Translations under genes and position numbers: made by a program
Notes under the pieces: model-generated
The model's database searches: none
Seen by the model: the letters and a program-made list of their open reading frames with translations, nothing else
What the model was told of the DNA's origin: nothing
Assembly (NCBI GenBank): GCA_944389975.1
Contig: CALXOH010000023.1
Location: forward strand, 1-37,468
DNA from: an uncultured Spirochaetaceae bacterium
GTDB taxonomy: Bacteria > Spirochaetota > Spirochaetia > Sphaerochaetales > Sphaerochaetaceae
DNA length: 37,468 bases
Direction of reading: 5' to 3'
Part shown: one piece after another, positions 1 to 7,237 of the stretch
How positions within the stretch are numbered: the stretch's first letter is position 1
Layout of the letters: each line of letters starts with the position of its first letter

Positions 1-65
1 AGAAGGCTGCTGCATACTATTGTCCGGATTGTGGCCATGTGATTGCCTTCTACAAAACGAAGTAA
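1..65 (+). CDS. C-terminal end of a zinc-ribbon protein (5' cut by window)
   Basis: The frame beginning at base 3 reads about twenty residues to a TAA at 63-65. It contains a CPDCG knuckle followed by a short hydrophobic and basic tail (AFYKTK). A CxxCG pair near the very C-terminus is typical of small zinc-ribbon proteins of unknown function, but only one half of the cysteine set is in view, so the family cannot be named. A terminator-like hairpin follows at 82-107, which supports a real gene end here. Confidence 0.5.
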   Translation, partial: KAAAYYCPDCGHVIAFYKTK

Positions 66-81
66 ACTTTGCTGCATTCAT

Positions 82-107
82 CCTGCAGGACGAGCCTGTC
101 AGGTTTT
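82..107 (+). terminator. Rho-independent terminator
   Basis: CCTGCAGG and CCTGTCAGG pair as an eight-base stem with one bulged T around an ACGAG loop, followed by TTTT and CT. It lies 17 bases after the stop of the zinc-ribbon gene, as expected for its terminator. Confidence 0.65.
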
Positions 108-304
108 CTGGCGGCATATCTTATAAATCTCATCGGGGAATGCTCTGGAAAAGTATGCTTATCCACGGGTATGGCCTATATTACTTTTACGAAAATGATG
201 AAGACTTCACTCTTTTGAATGATGAGATCGGATAGATGTGTTTCTTTCAGAGAAGAAGATTATTTCAGGTTCATCAACTTCTTGGTTTATGCGGGATACT
301 ATGA
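108..304. other. Gene-free stretch, no clear function
   Basis: Nothing convincing is encoded here. On the plus strand there are short open frames rich in Tyr, Phe, Asp and Glu (for example around 140-235 and 219-330) that look faintly coding but have no ribosome binding site and do not join up. They could be remnants of a lost gene. No terminator for the minus-strand operon that ends at 305-340 is obvious. Confidence 0.3.
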
Positions 305-339
305 TCATGATTGCCAGAACTCGCAAGTATCCATATCCA

Positions 340-1035
340 TCAAAGTAAGGGGCCGTTTCCGCCGGCACCTGTATCAAGGGCGACGAGGTGGTACTTTTCG
401 GAGATGAAAGGTTTTCCTTCCACCGTAGGCGTGTGCCCGACGAATATGGTTTTATCCGTTTCGAATGGCTTGGCTTCCATAAAGATCTCATCTCTGAATT
501 CGGGATGTAACTCGGAATAAGCGGAGAGCATGTAGTCCCGGTCCCATGCGGGCGATTCATCGTTGTTCAACCCGCTGTAGGCTGGACGCTTCCACTCTTG
601 GTACCTCACGAGGTCATCCATACCTCTTCGACAGGGTATTCCGCCATGAACTACGATGTACCTATCCTCGACTATGACGAGGGGAAGGGATCTGAGGAAA
701 CCAGCGATTTCCAATCGCTCCATCCTGCAAAGGCGATGACGGTAGATGATGTCATTTACCGTCTTGTTTCCACCAAGATAACGAAGCCAGTTCTCATCGC
801 GCTTTTCCGAGTATAGCCAGTCCTGGAGAATGATGTCATGGTTCCCGACAACTGCCTTCAAGTTCTTCAAAGACATCAGGAAGCGTAGAGTCTTCACTGC
901 ATCCTTTCCACGGTCACAGAAATCCCCGACCGAGTAAAGCGTATCGAAATCGGGATCGAATGATGCCTTTCCCAGCACTGAAAGAAGCTTTTCATATCTG
1001 CCATGGATGTCACCGACTATAAGATTTCTTCCCAT
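340..1035 (-). CDS. Calcineurin-like Ser/Thr protein phosphatase, frameshifted at its 3' end
   Basis: This is a PPP-type metallophosphoesterase (PrpE / lambda phosphatase group) of about 231 residues. The metal-binding motifs are in order: GDIHGRY near the start, GDFCDRG, GNHD, then VVHGG and GHTP. The enzyme hydrolyses phosphoester bonds with two metal ions, usually Mn, in the cytoplasm. I chose the ATG at 1035, which puts the GDIHG strand at the usual distance from the N-terminus; a TTG at 1053 directly after the upstream stop would add six residues. The encoded end (DTGAGGNGPLL, stop at 340) is odd. A one-base shift in the GGGGCC run at 349-354 gives PLTLMDMDTCEFWQS and a stop at 305, a far more natural C-terminus. 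The gene is the last in the operon with tag, the NUDIX gene and the ABC exporter. Confidence 0.85.
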   Translation of the reverse strand: MGRNLIVGDIHGRYEKLLSVLGKASFDPDFDTLYSVGDFCDRGKDAVKTLRFLMSLKNLKAVVGNHDIILQDWLYSEKRDENWLRYLGGNKTVNDIIYRHRLCRMERLEIAGFLRSLPLVIVEDRYIVVHGGIPCRRGMDDLVRYQEWKRPAYSGLNNDESPAWDRDYMLSAYSELHPEFRDEIFMEAKPFETDKTIFVGHTPTVEGKPFISEKYHLVALDTGAGGNGPLL

Positions 1036-1053
1036 TTTCGGATTCTCTATCAA

Positions 1054-1608
1054 TCACGGCCGCTTCGGGCAGGAAACAAGATGGTCGTTGATCATCCCGA
1101 TGGCTTGTAGCCATGAGTATGTGATCACTGGTCCCATGTAGCAAAAACCTTTCTTCTTCAATTCTTTGCTGACCAGGTCCGACAGTTCATTCCGACTGGG
1201 TGTGGATGCAACGTCCTCAAGCCTGTGATCGATTGCCTTTCCTTCCGTGAACGACCAGATCCAACTGTCAAATGTCCCGTATTCCTTTCTAACTTCCTCA
1301 AACGCCCTTGCATTCCTTCCGATGCTCTCGACCTTTCCCCTCATATGTACGATGCCATCAGTTCTCATCAGCTTGTCGACCTTCTCATCGTCGTAGAGCG
1401 CGCAAAGAGAGGGGCGAAGGCCATCACAGACTTCCCTGTACCGCTTTTCCCGATGCAGTATCAAGCGCCAGGAGAGTCCTACCGACATGCTCTCAAGCAC
1501 CAAAAGGGCAAAGATTTCATCATCATCGTGCACCTCATGGCACCATCTTGTGTCATGGTAGCTTATCAACAATGGATCGTTTCCGGCCCATGTTCCGCAT
1601 TCATCCAT
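1054..1608 (-). CDS. tag: DNA-3-methyladenine glycosylase I
   Basis: The 184-residue protein matches Tag over its full length. It removes 3-methyladenine from alkylated DNA to start base-excision repair. The zinc set seen in E. coli Tag (Cys4, His17, His175, Cys179) is present as Cys4, His18, His176 and Cys180. The family blocks YHDxxW, LESMSVGLSW, GIVHMRGK and the NDHLVSC tail are all visible. The start is the ATG at 1608, with GAGGAG seven bases upstream, just after the stop of the NUDIX gene at 1612. The phosphatase follows immediately. Being co-transcribed with a NUDIX hydrolase and an exporter suggests a damage- or drug-response operon; that is inference. Confidence 0.95.
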   Translation of the reverse strand: MDECGTWAGNDPLLISYHDTRWCHEVHDDDEIFALLVLESMSVGLSWRLILHREKRYREVCDGLRPSLCALYDDEKVDKLMRTDGIVHMRGKVESIGRNARAFEEVRKEYGTFDSWIWSFTEGKAIDHRLEDVASTPSRNELSDLVSKELKKKGFCYMGPVITYSWLQAIGMINDHLVSCPKRP

Positions 1609-1611
1609 CGC

Positions 1612-2118
1612 TTACTCCTCTTGTTCGGCATCAGTCTCGTCCAGATAAGATGAGAGGAAATACAACGCAAGGCTGTTCGGCTTGATGTTCTTTCTCGCTT
1701 CCTCGGGAGAGAACCACTTGCTCTCATCGATCTCCCAGTTCGGATCAAACCCGCTGTCGTCATCGACGAATGCAGTGAAATTGCACATCAACGAATTCGA
1801 TGGTTCGAAAAACCTGGTGCGGTTGAATCTGATGGAAGATACAATCATGCCCGTCTCTTCCTTCACTTCCCTTCTTACTGCACTTTCCAAGTTCTCAGTG
1901 CGGTTTACATATCCCGCGACAAGTATGTAATCAGGTTTCCCGTACTGCTTGATAAGCAGTATCTTCCCGTTTTTCCTGTTGACTACGATCATGCTGACAG
2001 CGACATTGTAAAGGGGGAAACGGTACTGGTTGCATTTGGTGCAAAACGGCACGATCCCCTCATCATCCAAAGGCTTCCCAACCAGCTCGGTTCCACACAC
2101 ATGACAATATCCAGCCAT
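1612..2118 (-). CDS. NUDIX hydrolase with N-terminal zinc ribbon (NudC-like)
   Basis: A protein of 168 residues. Cys5, Cys8, Cys26 and Cys29 form a zinc ribbon, followed by a NUDIX fold with a perfect box: a Gly, five residues, Glu, seven residues, then REVKEETGM. The order zinc ribbon then NUDIX, and the SNSLMCNFTAF stretch after the box, recall NudC (NADH pyrophosphatase / deNADding enzyme). However, the SQPWPFPxS signature of true NudC is replaced by RTRFFEPSNS and the NudC N-terminal domain is missing. Substrate: a nucleoside diphosphate linked to another moiety; not further predictable. The start at 2118 is chosen because AGAAGGGGA lies at the right distance; an ATG at 2139 would also read. 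The start is 41 bases past the stop of the upstream ABC gene. Confidence 0.85.
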   Translation of the reverse strand: MAGYCHVCGTELVGKPLDDEGIVPFCTKCNQYRFPLYNVAVSMIVVNRKNGKILLIKQYGKPDYILVAGYVNRTENLESAVRREVKEETGMIVSSIRFNRTRFFEPSNSLMCNFTAFVDDDSGFDPNWEIDESKWFSPEEARKNIKPNSLALYFLSSYLDETDAEQEE

Positions 2119-2159
2119 CTTACCATCCCCTTCTTCCATGAAATCCAAGGGAGCCGTAT

Positions 2160-4031
2160 TCACTCGTTTCCAGCTCCCTTTCCAGTGTAAAGCTGGTAAT
2201 ACCTTCCCTTCTTTTCGATCAGCTCTTCGTGGGTTCCCCGTTCGATTATCCTTCCGTGATCCATCACCATTATGCAATCTGCATTCCTTATAGTCGAGAG
2301 CCTGTGGGCGATCACGAATGAAGTGCGCCCCTTCATCAACCTGTCCATACCCTTCTGGACCAAAGCTTCGGTTCTTGTGTCTATCGAGCTTGTGGCCTCG
2401 TCGAGTATCAATACAGGGGGATCTTGAACGGCAGCACGTGCAATAGAAAGCATCTGACGCTGCCCTTGGGAAAGGGATGCTCCACCTCCTGTAAGCATGG
2501 TATCGTACCCGTCGGGAAGACGGGAGATGAAATCATCGGCATTCGCAAGGCGGGCTGCACTAATGCACTCCTCGTCGCTTGCATCAAGCCTTCCGTATCT
2601 GATGTTCTCCATCACAGTTCCTGTAAAGAGGTTCGTGTCCTGCAATACTATTCCAAGGCTACGCCTCAGATCGGGCTTCTTTATCTTGTTTATGTTGATG
2701 TTGTCGTATCGGATCTTCCCGTCCTGTATATCGTAAAAGCGGTTTATAAGATTGGTTATCGTAGTCTTTCCAGCCCCGGTCGAGCCGACAAGCGCGATCT
2801 TCTGACCCGGATGCGCGTACATCCTTATGTCATGTAGAACCATCTTCTCTCCGCTATATCCGAAATCAACGCCGTTGAACGTAATCTCCCCTTCAAGGGG
2901 TATGTAGGTGACGCTGCCATCCGCCTTGTGTGGATGTTTCCATGCCCACGAGTTCGTCTTTTCCCTGCACTCCACCAGATTCCCATATTCATCCGTTTTA
3001 ACATTCACCAGTTCGACATACCCGTCATCCTTTTCAGGCTCCTCATCCATTAGCGCGAAGAGCCTCGAAGCTCCGGCTGATGCCATTACGACGCTGTTCA
3101 CCTGCTGGCTGAGCTGTGTGACAGGCTGGGAGAAACTTTTGTTAAGGTTCAAGAATGCAACGAGCGTACCGATCGTCAGTCCGACGTGTCCGCTCAGCGC
3201 CAGGAAACCACCGAAAATTGCGCAAAGCACATAACTCAGGTTGCCTATGTTCGCGTTAAGAGGCATCGATATGCTTGCGATCATATTCGCTTTGTATGAG
3301 CTCTCCCTCAGCTCTTCGTTCAGTACCTTGAAATCTTCTATCGCTTTCTTCTCGTGGCAGAACACTTTTACTACCTTCTGCCCCTCCATCATCTCCTCTA
3401 TGTAGCCGTTGACCTTTCCGATCTCCTTCTGCTGGGAGAAAAAGTATTTCTTGGAAAGCCCGGAGATCTTGAAAGTCGAGAAAAGCATCAAGGAAACCAT
3501 GAAGAGCGTCAATAAAGTCAGGGGAACGTCCAAAACGATCATACTGATGAACGTAGATATCAATGTGATCGAAGAATGCACGAGCTGTGGAAAAACCTGG
3601 CTGACAAGCTGCCTCAAAGTATCGATGTCGTTCGTGTAAACTGACATTATATCACCATGCGCATGGGTATCGAAATACTTTATGGGAAGGCTCTCCATAT
3701 TTGAAAAAAGATCCTTTCTCAGGTTGTTTAGTGATCCTTGGGTGACGTTTACCATGACGCGGTTGAAGACGTATGAACAAAGTACTCCCACAAAGAGCAC
3801 CAACGAAAGGCGCATGATGGCAAAAGCAAGGCTGCTGTAATCCCTTACGCTTGAGAGCGTGAGCGGGATTATGTAGTCGTCGATCAAGACTTCCATGAAG
3901 AGCGTCATGACCAAAGTTGCAAGCGACGAACCTATTATTCCGAGAAGAACTACGAAAACGTGTGCTTTGTAGTGTCTGAAGACATAGCCCAAGACGCGTA
4001 AGATATCTCTTTTTGAACTTTTCCCCTTCAT
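2160..4031 (-). CDS. ABC exporter half-transporter, catalytic-site subunit of a heterodimer
   Basis: A type IV ABC half-transporter of 623 residues: six membrane segments, then a nucleotide-binding domain. The Walker A is GSTGAGKTT (about residue 415) and the Walker B VLILDEATSS carries the catalytic Glu (residue 545). The signature is LSQGQRQ rather than LSGGQ. That is the pattern of the BmrD (YheH) / TM288 partner in heterodimeric multidrug exporters, where the weak signature pairs with the other subunit's degenerate site. A family-typical insertion (about residues 335-375, with NSWAWKHPHKA) lies between the membrane and ATPase parts. The start at 4031 is preferred over an overlapping GTG at 4049 because GGGAGGTGG stands before it. 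It follows its partner by 14 bases. Confidence 0.93.
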   Translation of the reverse strand: MKGKSSKRDILRVLGYVFRHYKAHVFVVLLGIIGSSLATLVMTLFMEVLIDDYIIPLTLSSVRDYSSLAFAIMRLSLVLFVGVLCSYVFNRVMVNVTQGSLNNLRKDLFSNMESLPIKYFDTHAHGDIMSVYTNDIDTLRQLVSQVFPQLVHSSITLISTFISMIVLDVPLTLLTLFMVSLMLFSTFKISGLSKKYFFSQQKEIGKVNGYIEEMMEGQKVVKVFCHEKKAIEDFKVLNEELRESSYKANMIASISMPLNANIGNLSYVLCAIFGGFLALSGHVGLTIGTLVAFLNLNKSFSQPVTQLSQQVNSVVMASAGASRLFALMDEEPEKDDGYVELVNVKTDEYGNLVECREKTNSWAWKHPHKADGSVTYIPLEGEITFNGVDFGYSGEKMVLHDIRMYAHPGQKIALVGSTGAGKTTITNLINRFYDIQDGKIRYDNININKIKKPDLRRSLGIVLQDTNLFTGTVMENIRYGRLDASDEECISAARLANADDFISRLPDGYDTMLTGGGASLSQGQRQMLSIARAAVQDPPVLILDEATSSIDTRTEALVQKGMDRLMKGRTSFVIAHRLSTIRNADCIMVMDHGRIIERGTHEELIEKKGRYYQLYTGKGAGNE

Positions 4032-4045
4032 CTCACCACCTCCCT

Positions 4046-5782
4046 TCACTCCTGGTCGAAATCCCCGCCCCTCTCGCTCTGGGCCAGGGCAACCTCACGA
4101 TAGATTGCATTCGTCTTCAAAAGGTTTTCAGGGGTATCGAACGCATCGACGTGCCCCGAGTCAAGTACGATCACCCGATCAGCGCTCTCTATGCTTGAAA
4201 TCCTTTGGGAGACTATCAACTTCGTCGTTTCAGATATCTTCTCGGAAAGCGCCTTCCTGATCTTCGCATCGGTTGCGGTGTCGACAGCGCTTGTCGAGTC
4301 ATCCAAGATGAGGATCTTGGGCTTCTTCATGAGTGCGCGGGCAATGCAGAGCCTCTGTCTCTGACCGCCGGAGACGTTCGTTCCCCCTTGCTCTATGTAC
4401 GTGTTGTACTTGTCGGGGAAGTTTTCGACAAACTCATCGGCAGAGGCAAGTTCAAGTGCCTCCTTGCACTCCTCTTCGCTGGCCTTCTCATTCCCCCACC
4501 GCAGGTTCTCAAGGATGGTTCCTGAGAAAAGAACGTTCTTCTGAAGCACTACGGCAACCGAGTCCCTGAGCGTTTCCACATCGTATTTCCTGACGTCGAT
4601 CCCGCCTACTTTCACGCACCCCGAATCAACGTCGTACAGCCTGCTTATGAGGTTCACCAAACTCGATTTCCCACTGCCCGTTGCACCGATTATTCCGACG
4701 GTCTCCCCTGATTTTATATGTAGATCGATATTTTCCAATACGTTCTTCCCGCTCCCTTTCTTGTAAGAGAACGTAACATTCTCAAAATCTATGCTTCCGC
4801 CGCTTACGCTCATCACCGGGTCTTCCGGGTTTGTTATCTCAACACTCTCGGAAAGTACTTCGTTGATCCTTTTCACGCTTGCGCTACTCATCGTGATCAT
4901 CACGAAGACCATGCTAAGCATCATCAGCGACATCATCATGCTTATCACGTAGCTTAAAAGGGATGTGAGGTTTCCCGTACTCATCACACCGTTCGCGATA
5001 TAGTGTGCGCCGAACCAGGAGACCATGACGATGCACGAATAGATTACGAACATCATCACCGGGTTGTTGAATGCAAGGAGCGATTCAGCCTTTACAAACA
5101 TCCTGTAGAGGTTGTCACTTGCCTTGTCGAACTTCTTCTTCTCGTAATCCTCCCTTACGTACGCTTTTACAGTCCTTATAGCGCCTACGTTCTCCTCCAC
5201 ACTTCCGTTCAGTTCGTCATAGCGCTTGAAAACGTTTTGGAAGATCGGCATCGTGATTTTCGCAATTGCAAACAACACACAACCCAATACAAGCATCGCA
5301 AAGAAGAACACAAGGCTCAATTCCCTGTTGATCGCAAAACACATCAGCCACGAAGCGATGAGCATCGACGGGGCGCGTACCAATATCCTGAGGATCATCT
5401 GCACTGCGTTCTGCACATTAGTGACATCCGTAGTTAGGCGTGTCACCAAAGATGGAGTAGAGAACTTGTCGATGTTTGAGAACGAGAATTCCTGGATCCT
5501 GCCGTACATCCCTTCCCTGAGGTTTGCAGAAAACCCTGTCGCGGCCTTGGCTGCGTTCTTTCCCGCAAGAACCCCGGAAATAAGCGAAAAGAGCGCGCAT
5601 ATGACCATCAGCACGCCATAGCGGATCAAGGCATCCATATTCCTTCCTTCGATACCTTTGTCGATGATCAATGCAATGATGAATGGAATGAGTATCTCCA
5701 AAAGGACTTCGGCGAAAGTGAATAGCGGGGACAGGATTGCGTTGACTTTGTATTTTCCGAAATATCTTGCCAGTTTTCTCAT
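4046..5782 (-). CDS. ABC exporter half-transporter, degenerate-site subunit of a heterodimer
   Basis: A half-transporter of 578 residues and the first gene of the operon. Six membrane segments are followed by a nucleotide-binding domain with GATGSGKSS, a canonical signature VSGGQRQR, and a Walker B that reads LILDDSTSAVD. Asp495 stands in place of the catalytic Glu, as in BmrC (YheI) and TM287. Together with the next gene it should make one consensus and one degenerate ATP site. Exported substrates of such pairs are usually drugs or amphiphiles; this one is unknown. The start is the ATG at 5782, with GAAGGAG seven bases before it; two in-frame starts at 5797 and 5800 are weaker. A promoter with an overlapping palindrome lies at 5841-5870. 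Confidence 0.93.
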   Translation of the reverse strand: MRKLARYFGKYKVNAILSPLFTFAEVLLEILIPFIIALIIDKGIEGRNMDALIRYGVLMVICALFSLISGVLAGKNAAKAATGFSANLREGMYGRIQEFSFSNIDKFSTPSLVTRLTTDVTNVQNAVQMILRILVRAPSMLIASWLMCFAINRELSLVFFFAMLVLGCVLFAIAKITMPIFQNVFKRYDELNGSVEENVGAIRTVKAYVREDYEKKKFDKASDNLYRMFVKAESLLAFNNPVMMFVIYSCIVMVSWFGAHYIANGVMSTGNLTSLLSYVISMMMSLMMLSMVFVMITMSSASVKRINEVLSESVEITNPEDPVMSVSGGSIDFENVTFSYKKGSGKNVLENIDLHIKSGETVGIIGATGSGKSSLVNLISRLYDVDSGCVKVGGIDVRKYDVETLRDSVAVVLQKNVLFSGTILENLRWGNEKASEEECKEALELASADEFVENFPDKYNTYIEQGGTNVSGGQRQRLCIARALMKKPKILILDDSTSAVDTATDAKIRKALSEKISETTKLIVSQRISSIESADRVIVLDSGHVDAFDTPENLLKTNAIYREVALAQSERGGDFDQE

Positions 5783-5840
5783 CTTCAACTCCTTCATCAA
5801 TGTCTTGAAAAAGATGCATCAGGAAAGCATTGACAAAAGG

Positions 5841-5870
5841 GATATACCGAAACATTCACCGAGCGGTCAA
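5841..5870 (-). promoter_or_regulatory. Promoter and TetR-type operator of the ABC exporter operon
   Basis: On the minus strand TTGACC (5865-5870) and TATATC (5841-5846) form a -35/-10 pair with an 18-base spacer, about 60-90 bases before the exporter start. The -35 box is one half of a near-perfect 16-base palindrome at 5855-5870 (TTCACCGAGCGGTCAA, centre ACCG-N2-CGGT). That form is common for TetR-family repressors of drug exporters. No TetR gene is in the window. Confidence 0.6.
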
Positions 5871-5940
5871 TACACCATCATCCAATCTACACATTTCCTC
5901 ATATTCGTCGACATTAGACAAAAGCAGAGGAAAAGACACT

Positions 5941-6267
5941 ATGGAAAATGGAGGGAAAATGAACAATACGGTATATGAAAGTGAAATAGGCGACGTGCTG
6001 TACAGCGTGATGCTCGAACGGGAGGATTCGGCATACTCGACATGGCAGAAGGCGGATGACATACTCTGCGATTACCTGAAGAAGCCGGAACACAAAGCGA
6101 TCCATAAATGCGATGTGATTGCAATACTTGCCAACGACCCGAGGGTTGAGTACAAATACCTCTCGGGAAGTGCGTTCAGGATCAAAAGAAACACATCCTC
6201 TTCAAAGGAAGAGATGAGGAGTGTGATAATAGCTCAATTCAAGAAAAAGCTCGGCTATTTTGTTTAA
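5941..6267 (+). CDS. Small protein of unknown function
   Basis: About 108 residues, acidic at the start and basic at the end, with no signal peptide or membrane segment. The middle (WQKADDILCDYLKKPEHKAIHKCDVIAILANDPRVEYKYL) looks helical and could be a small winged-helix-like domain, but I do not recognise a family. The start at 5941 has GAGG ten bases upstream; an ATG at 5959, preceded by GGAGGG, is an equally good choice and would shorten the protein by six residues. It is divergent from the ABC exporter operon and converges on the LysR-type gene, with a four-base overlap of the stop codons. Confidence 0.6.
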   Translation: MENGGKMNNTVYESEIGDVLYSVMLEREDSAYSTWQKADDILCDYLKKPEHKAIHKCDVIAILANDPRVEYKYLSGSAFRIKRNTSSSKEEMRSVIIAQFKKKLGYFV

Positions 6268-6542
6268 GATTTCACTACGCTTTGCACAAGCCTTGCTTTT
6301 GTCAAAACCCTGTCGAATTCCGATCTGAAGTGGTGCGCTTCCGAGTAGATGTATTTCCCTACATCGGTCATCTCCACCCTGCCATCCTTCCTGGTCTCGA
6401 TCAAAGCAAGCCCCAGCTGGCCCTCCAGTTCCGATACCTGCTTTTTCAGATAGGTTTCGCTTCTTCCGAAAAATTCCGACGCTTTCGCATAACTGCCGCT
6501 CTCGGCGACAACTATGAAAGTTTCCATCTGCTGACTGTACAT
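6264..6542 (-). CDS. Stand-alone LysR-type helix-turn-helix protein
   Basis: A protein of 92 residues that matches only the DNA-binding half of LysR regulators: METFIVVAESGSYAKASEFFGRSETYLKKQVSELE is the winged helix-turn-helix, followed by the linker-helix region, then a stop. LysR regulators are normally about 300 residues with an effector-binding domain; here it is absent. No continuation of that domain is visible downstream in any frame, because the neighbouring gene converges and overlaps by four bases. The start ATG at 6542 has GGGGG upstream. A dyad at 6586-6616 lies just before the gene. It could be a naturally minimal regulator or the stable remnant of a longer one. Confidence 0.75.
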   Translation of the reverse strand: MYSQQMETFIVVAESGSYAKASEFFGRSETYLKKQVSELEGQLGLALIETRKDGRVEMTDVGKYIYSEAHHFRSEFDRVLTKARLVQSVVKS

Positions 6543-6585
6543 TCTTCCCCCTTTGCTTCAGAAAAAATTAACAATTCCAGATGTC

Positions 6586-6616
6586 GTGGCAGGTATTTTC
6601 CGGGAATACCCACCAC
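6586..6616. promoter_or_regulatory. Interrupted palindrome upstream of the LysR-type gene
   Basis: GTGGCAGGTATT, seven bases, then AATACCCACCAC: arms of 12 match at 10 positions (12 if G-T pairs are allowed). The inner part, ATT-N7-AAT, fits the T-N11-A pattern of LysR binding sites. It sits between the FMN reductase stop (6647) and the LysR-type start (6542). It could instead be an RNA hairpin, but no T-run follows directly, so it is a poor terminator. Confidence 0.5.
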
Positions 6617-6646
6617 TAAAAAAGATACGTCAGAACAGGGCTATTT

Positions 6647-7237
6647 TCAAGGAAAAACGGATCGCTCTTCACTTTGGAATAGGGAAAGAATCTCCGAACA
6701 TTCCTTTTCAAGAACCTCCTCCTCTTTCCCATCCAGCGTGAGAACTTCCTCCCCGAACCGGGAACCCAACGCAACTTTCACCACGCTCTTGATGACACTG
6801 CACGAGAACATTTCCATTAGTTCTTCAAGTTTTCCAAGTGCGAACGATCCACCCGAACTGCCTGCAACCGCGCTTAAGGCGATCAATTTCCCCCTGATGA
6901 CCGCGCTATCGTAATTGCCCGCTTCCCTGGGCCTTGAAAGCCAGTCGAGGAGGTTTTTCAGAACCCCGGAATAACTATGGTTGTACTCCGGGGTGGAGAT
7001 CCATACCACGCTTGCACTTTCTACTTCCGTTCTCACTCTCTCCACGCTCGAAGGCGGAGGGAACTCCACATCCTGGTCAAGGTACGGAATGTCGTCGTAG
7101 GAAAGAAAGCGGCACTCGAAGTACTCTTCCAAAATCGAACTTGCCTTCCTTGAAAGCTGGAGGTTGTAACTACCTTTTCTGAGACTTCCCGAGATAAACA
7201 ATATGATCTTCTTTCCGCTTTCCACGCCACCCTCCAT
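6647..7237 (-). CDS. NADPH-dependent FMN reductase family protein
   Basis: A flavodoxin-fold reductase of about 196 residues (chromate / azo / quinone reductase group). The FMN phosphate loop is GSLRKGSYN near the N-terminus, and TPEYNHSYSGVLKNLLDWLSRP is the classic second FMN-contact block. These enzymes use NAD(P)H to reduce FMN or two-electron acceptors such as quinones; the physiological acceptor cannot be told. The ATG at 7237 overlaps the stop of the isomerase-like gene (TGATG), so translation is probably coupled. GTG starts at 7249 and 7225 are alternatives; the latter has GGAGGG close by. The gene belongs to the same transcript as the isomerase. Confidence 0.88.
   Translation of the reverse strand: MEGGVESGKKIILFISGSLRKGSYNLQLSRKASSILEEYFECRFLSYDDIPYLDQDVEFPPPSSVERVRTEVESASVVWISTPEYNHSYSGVLKNLLDWLSRPREAGNYDSAVIRGKLIALSAVAGSSGGSFALGKLEELMEMFSCSVIKSVVKVALGSRFGEEVLTLDGKEEEVLEKECSEILSLFQSEERSVFP

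Noticed and set aside
6586-6616. Terminator of the FMN reductase transcript
   Set aside because: The long hairpin is not followed directly by a T-run on the relevant strand; the T-run precedes it.
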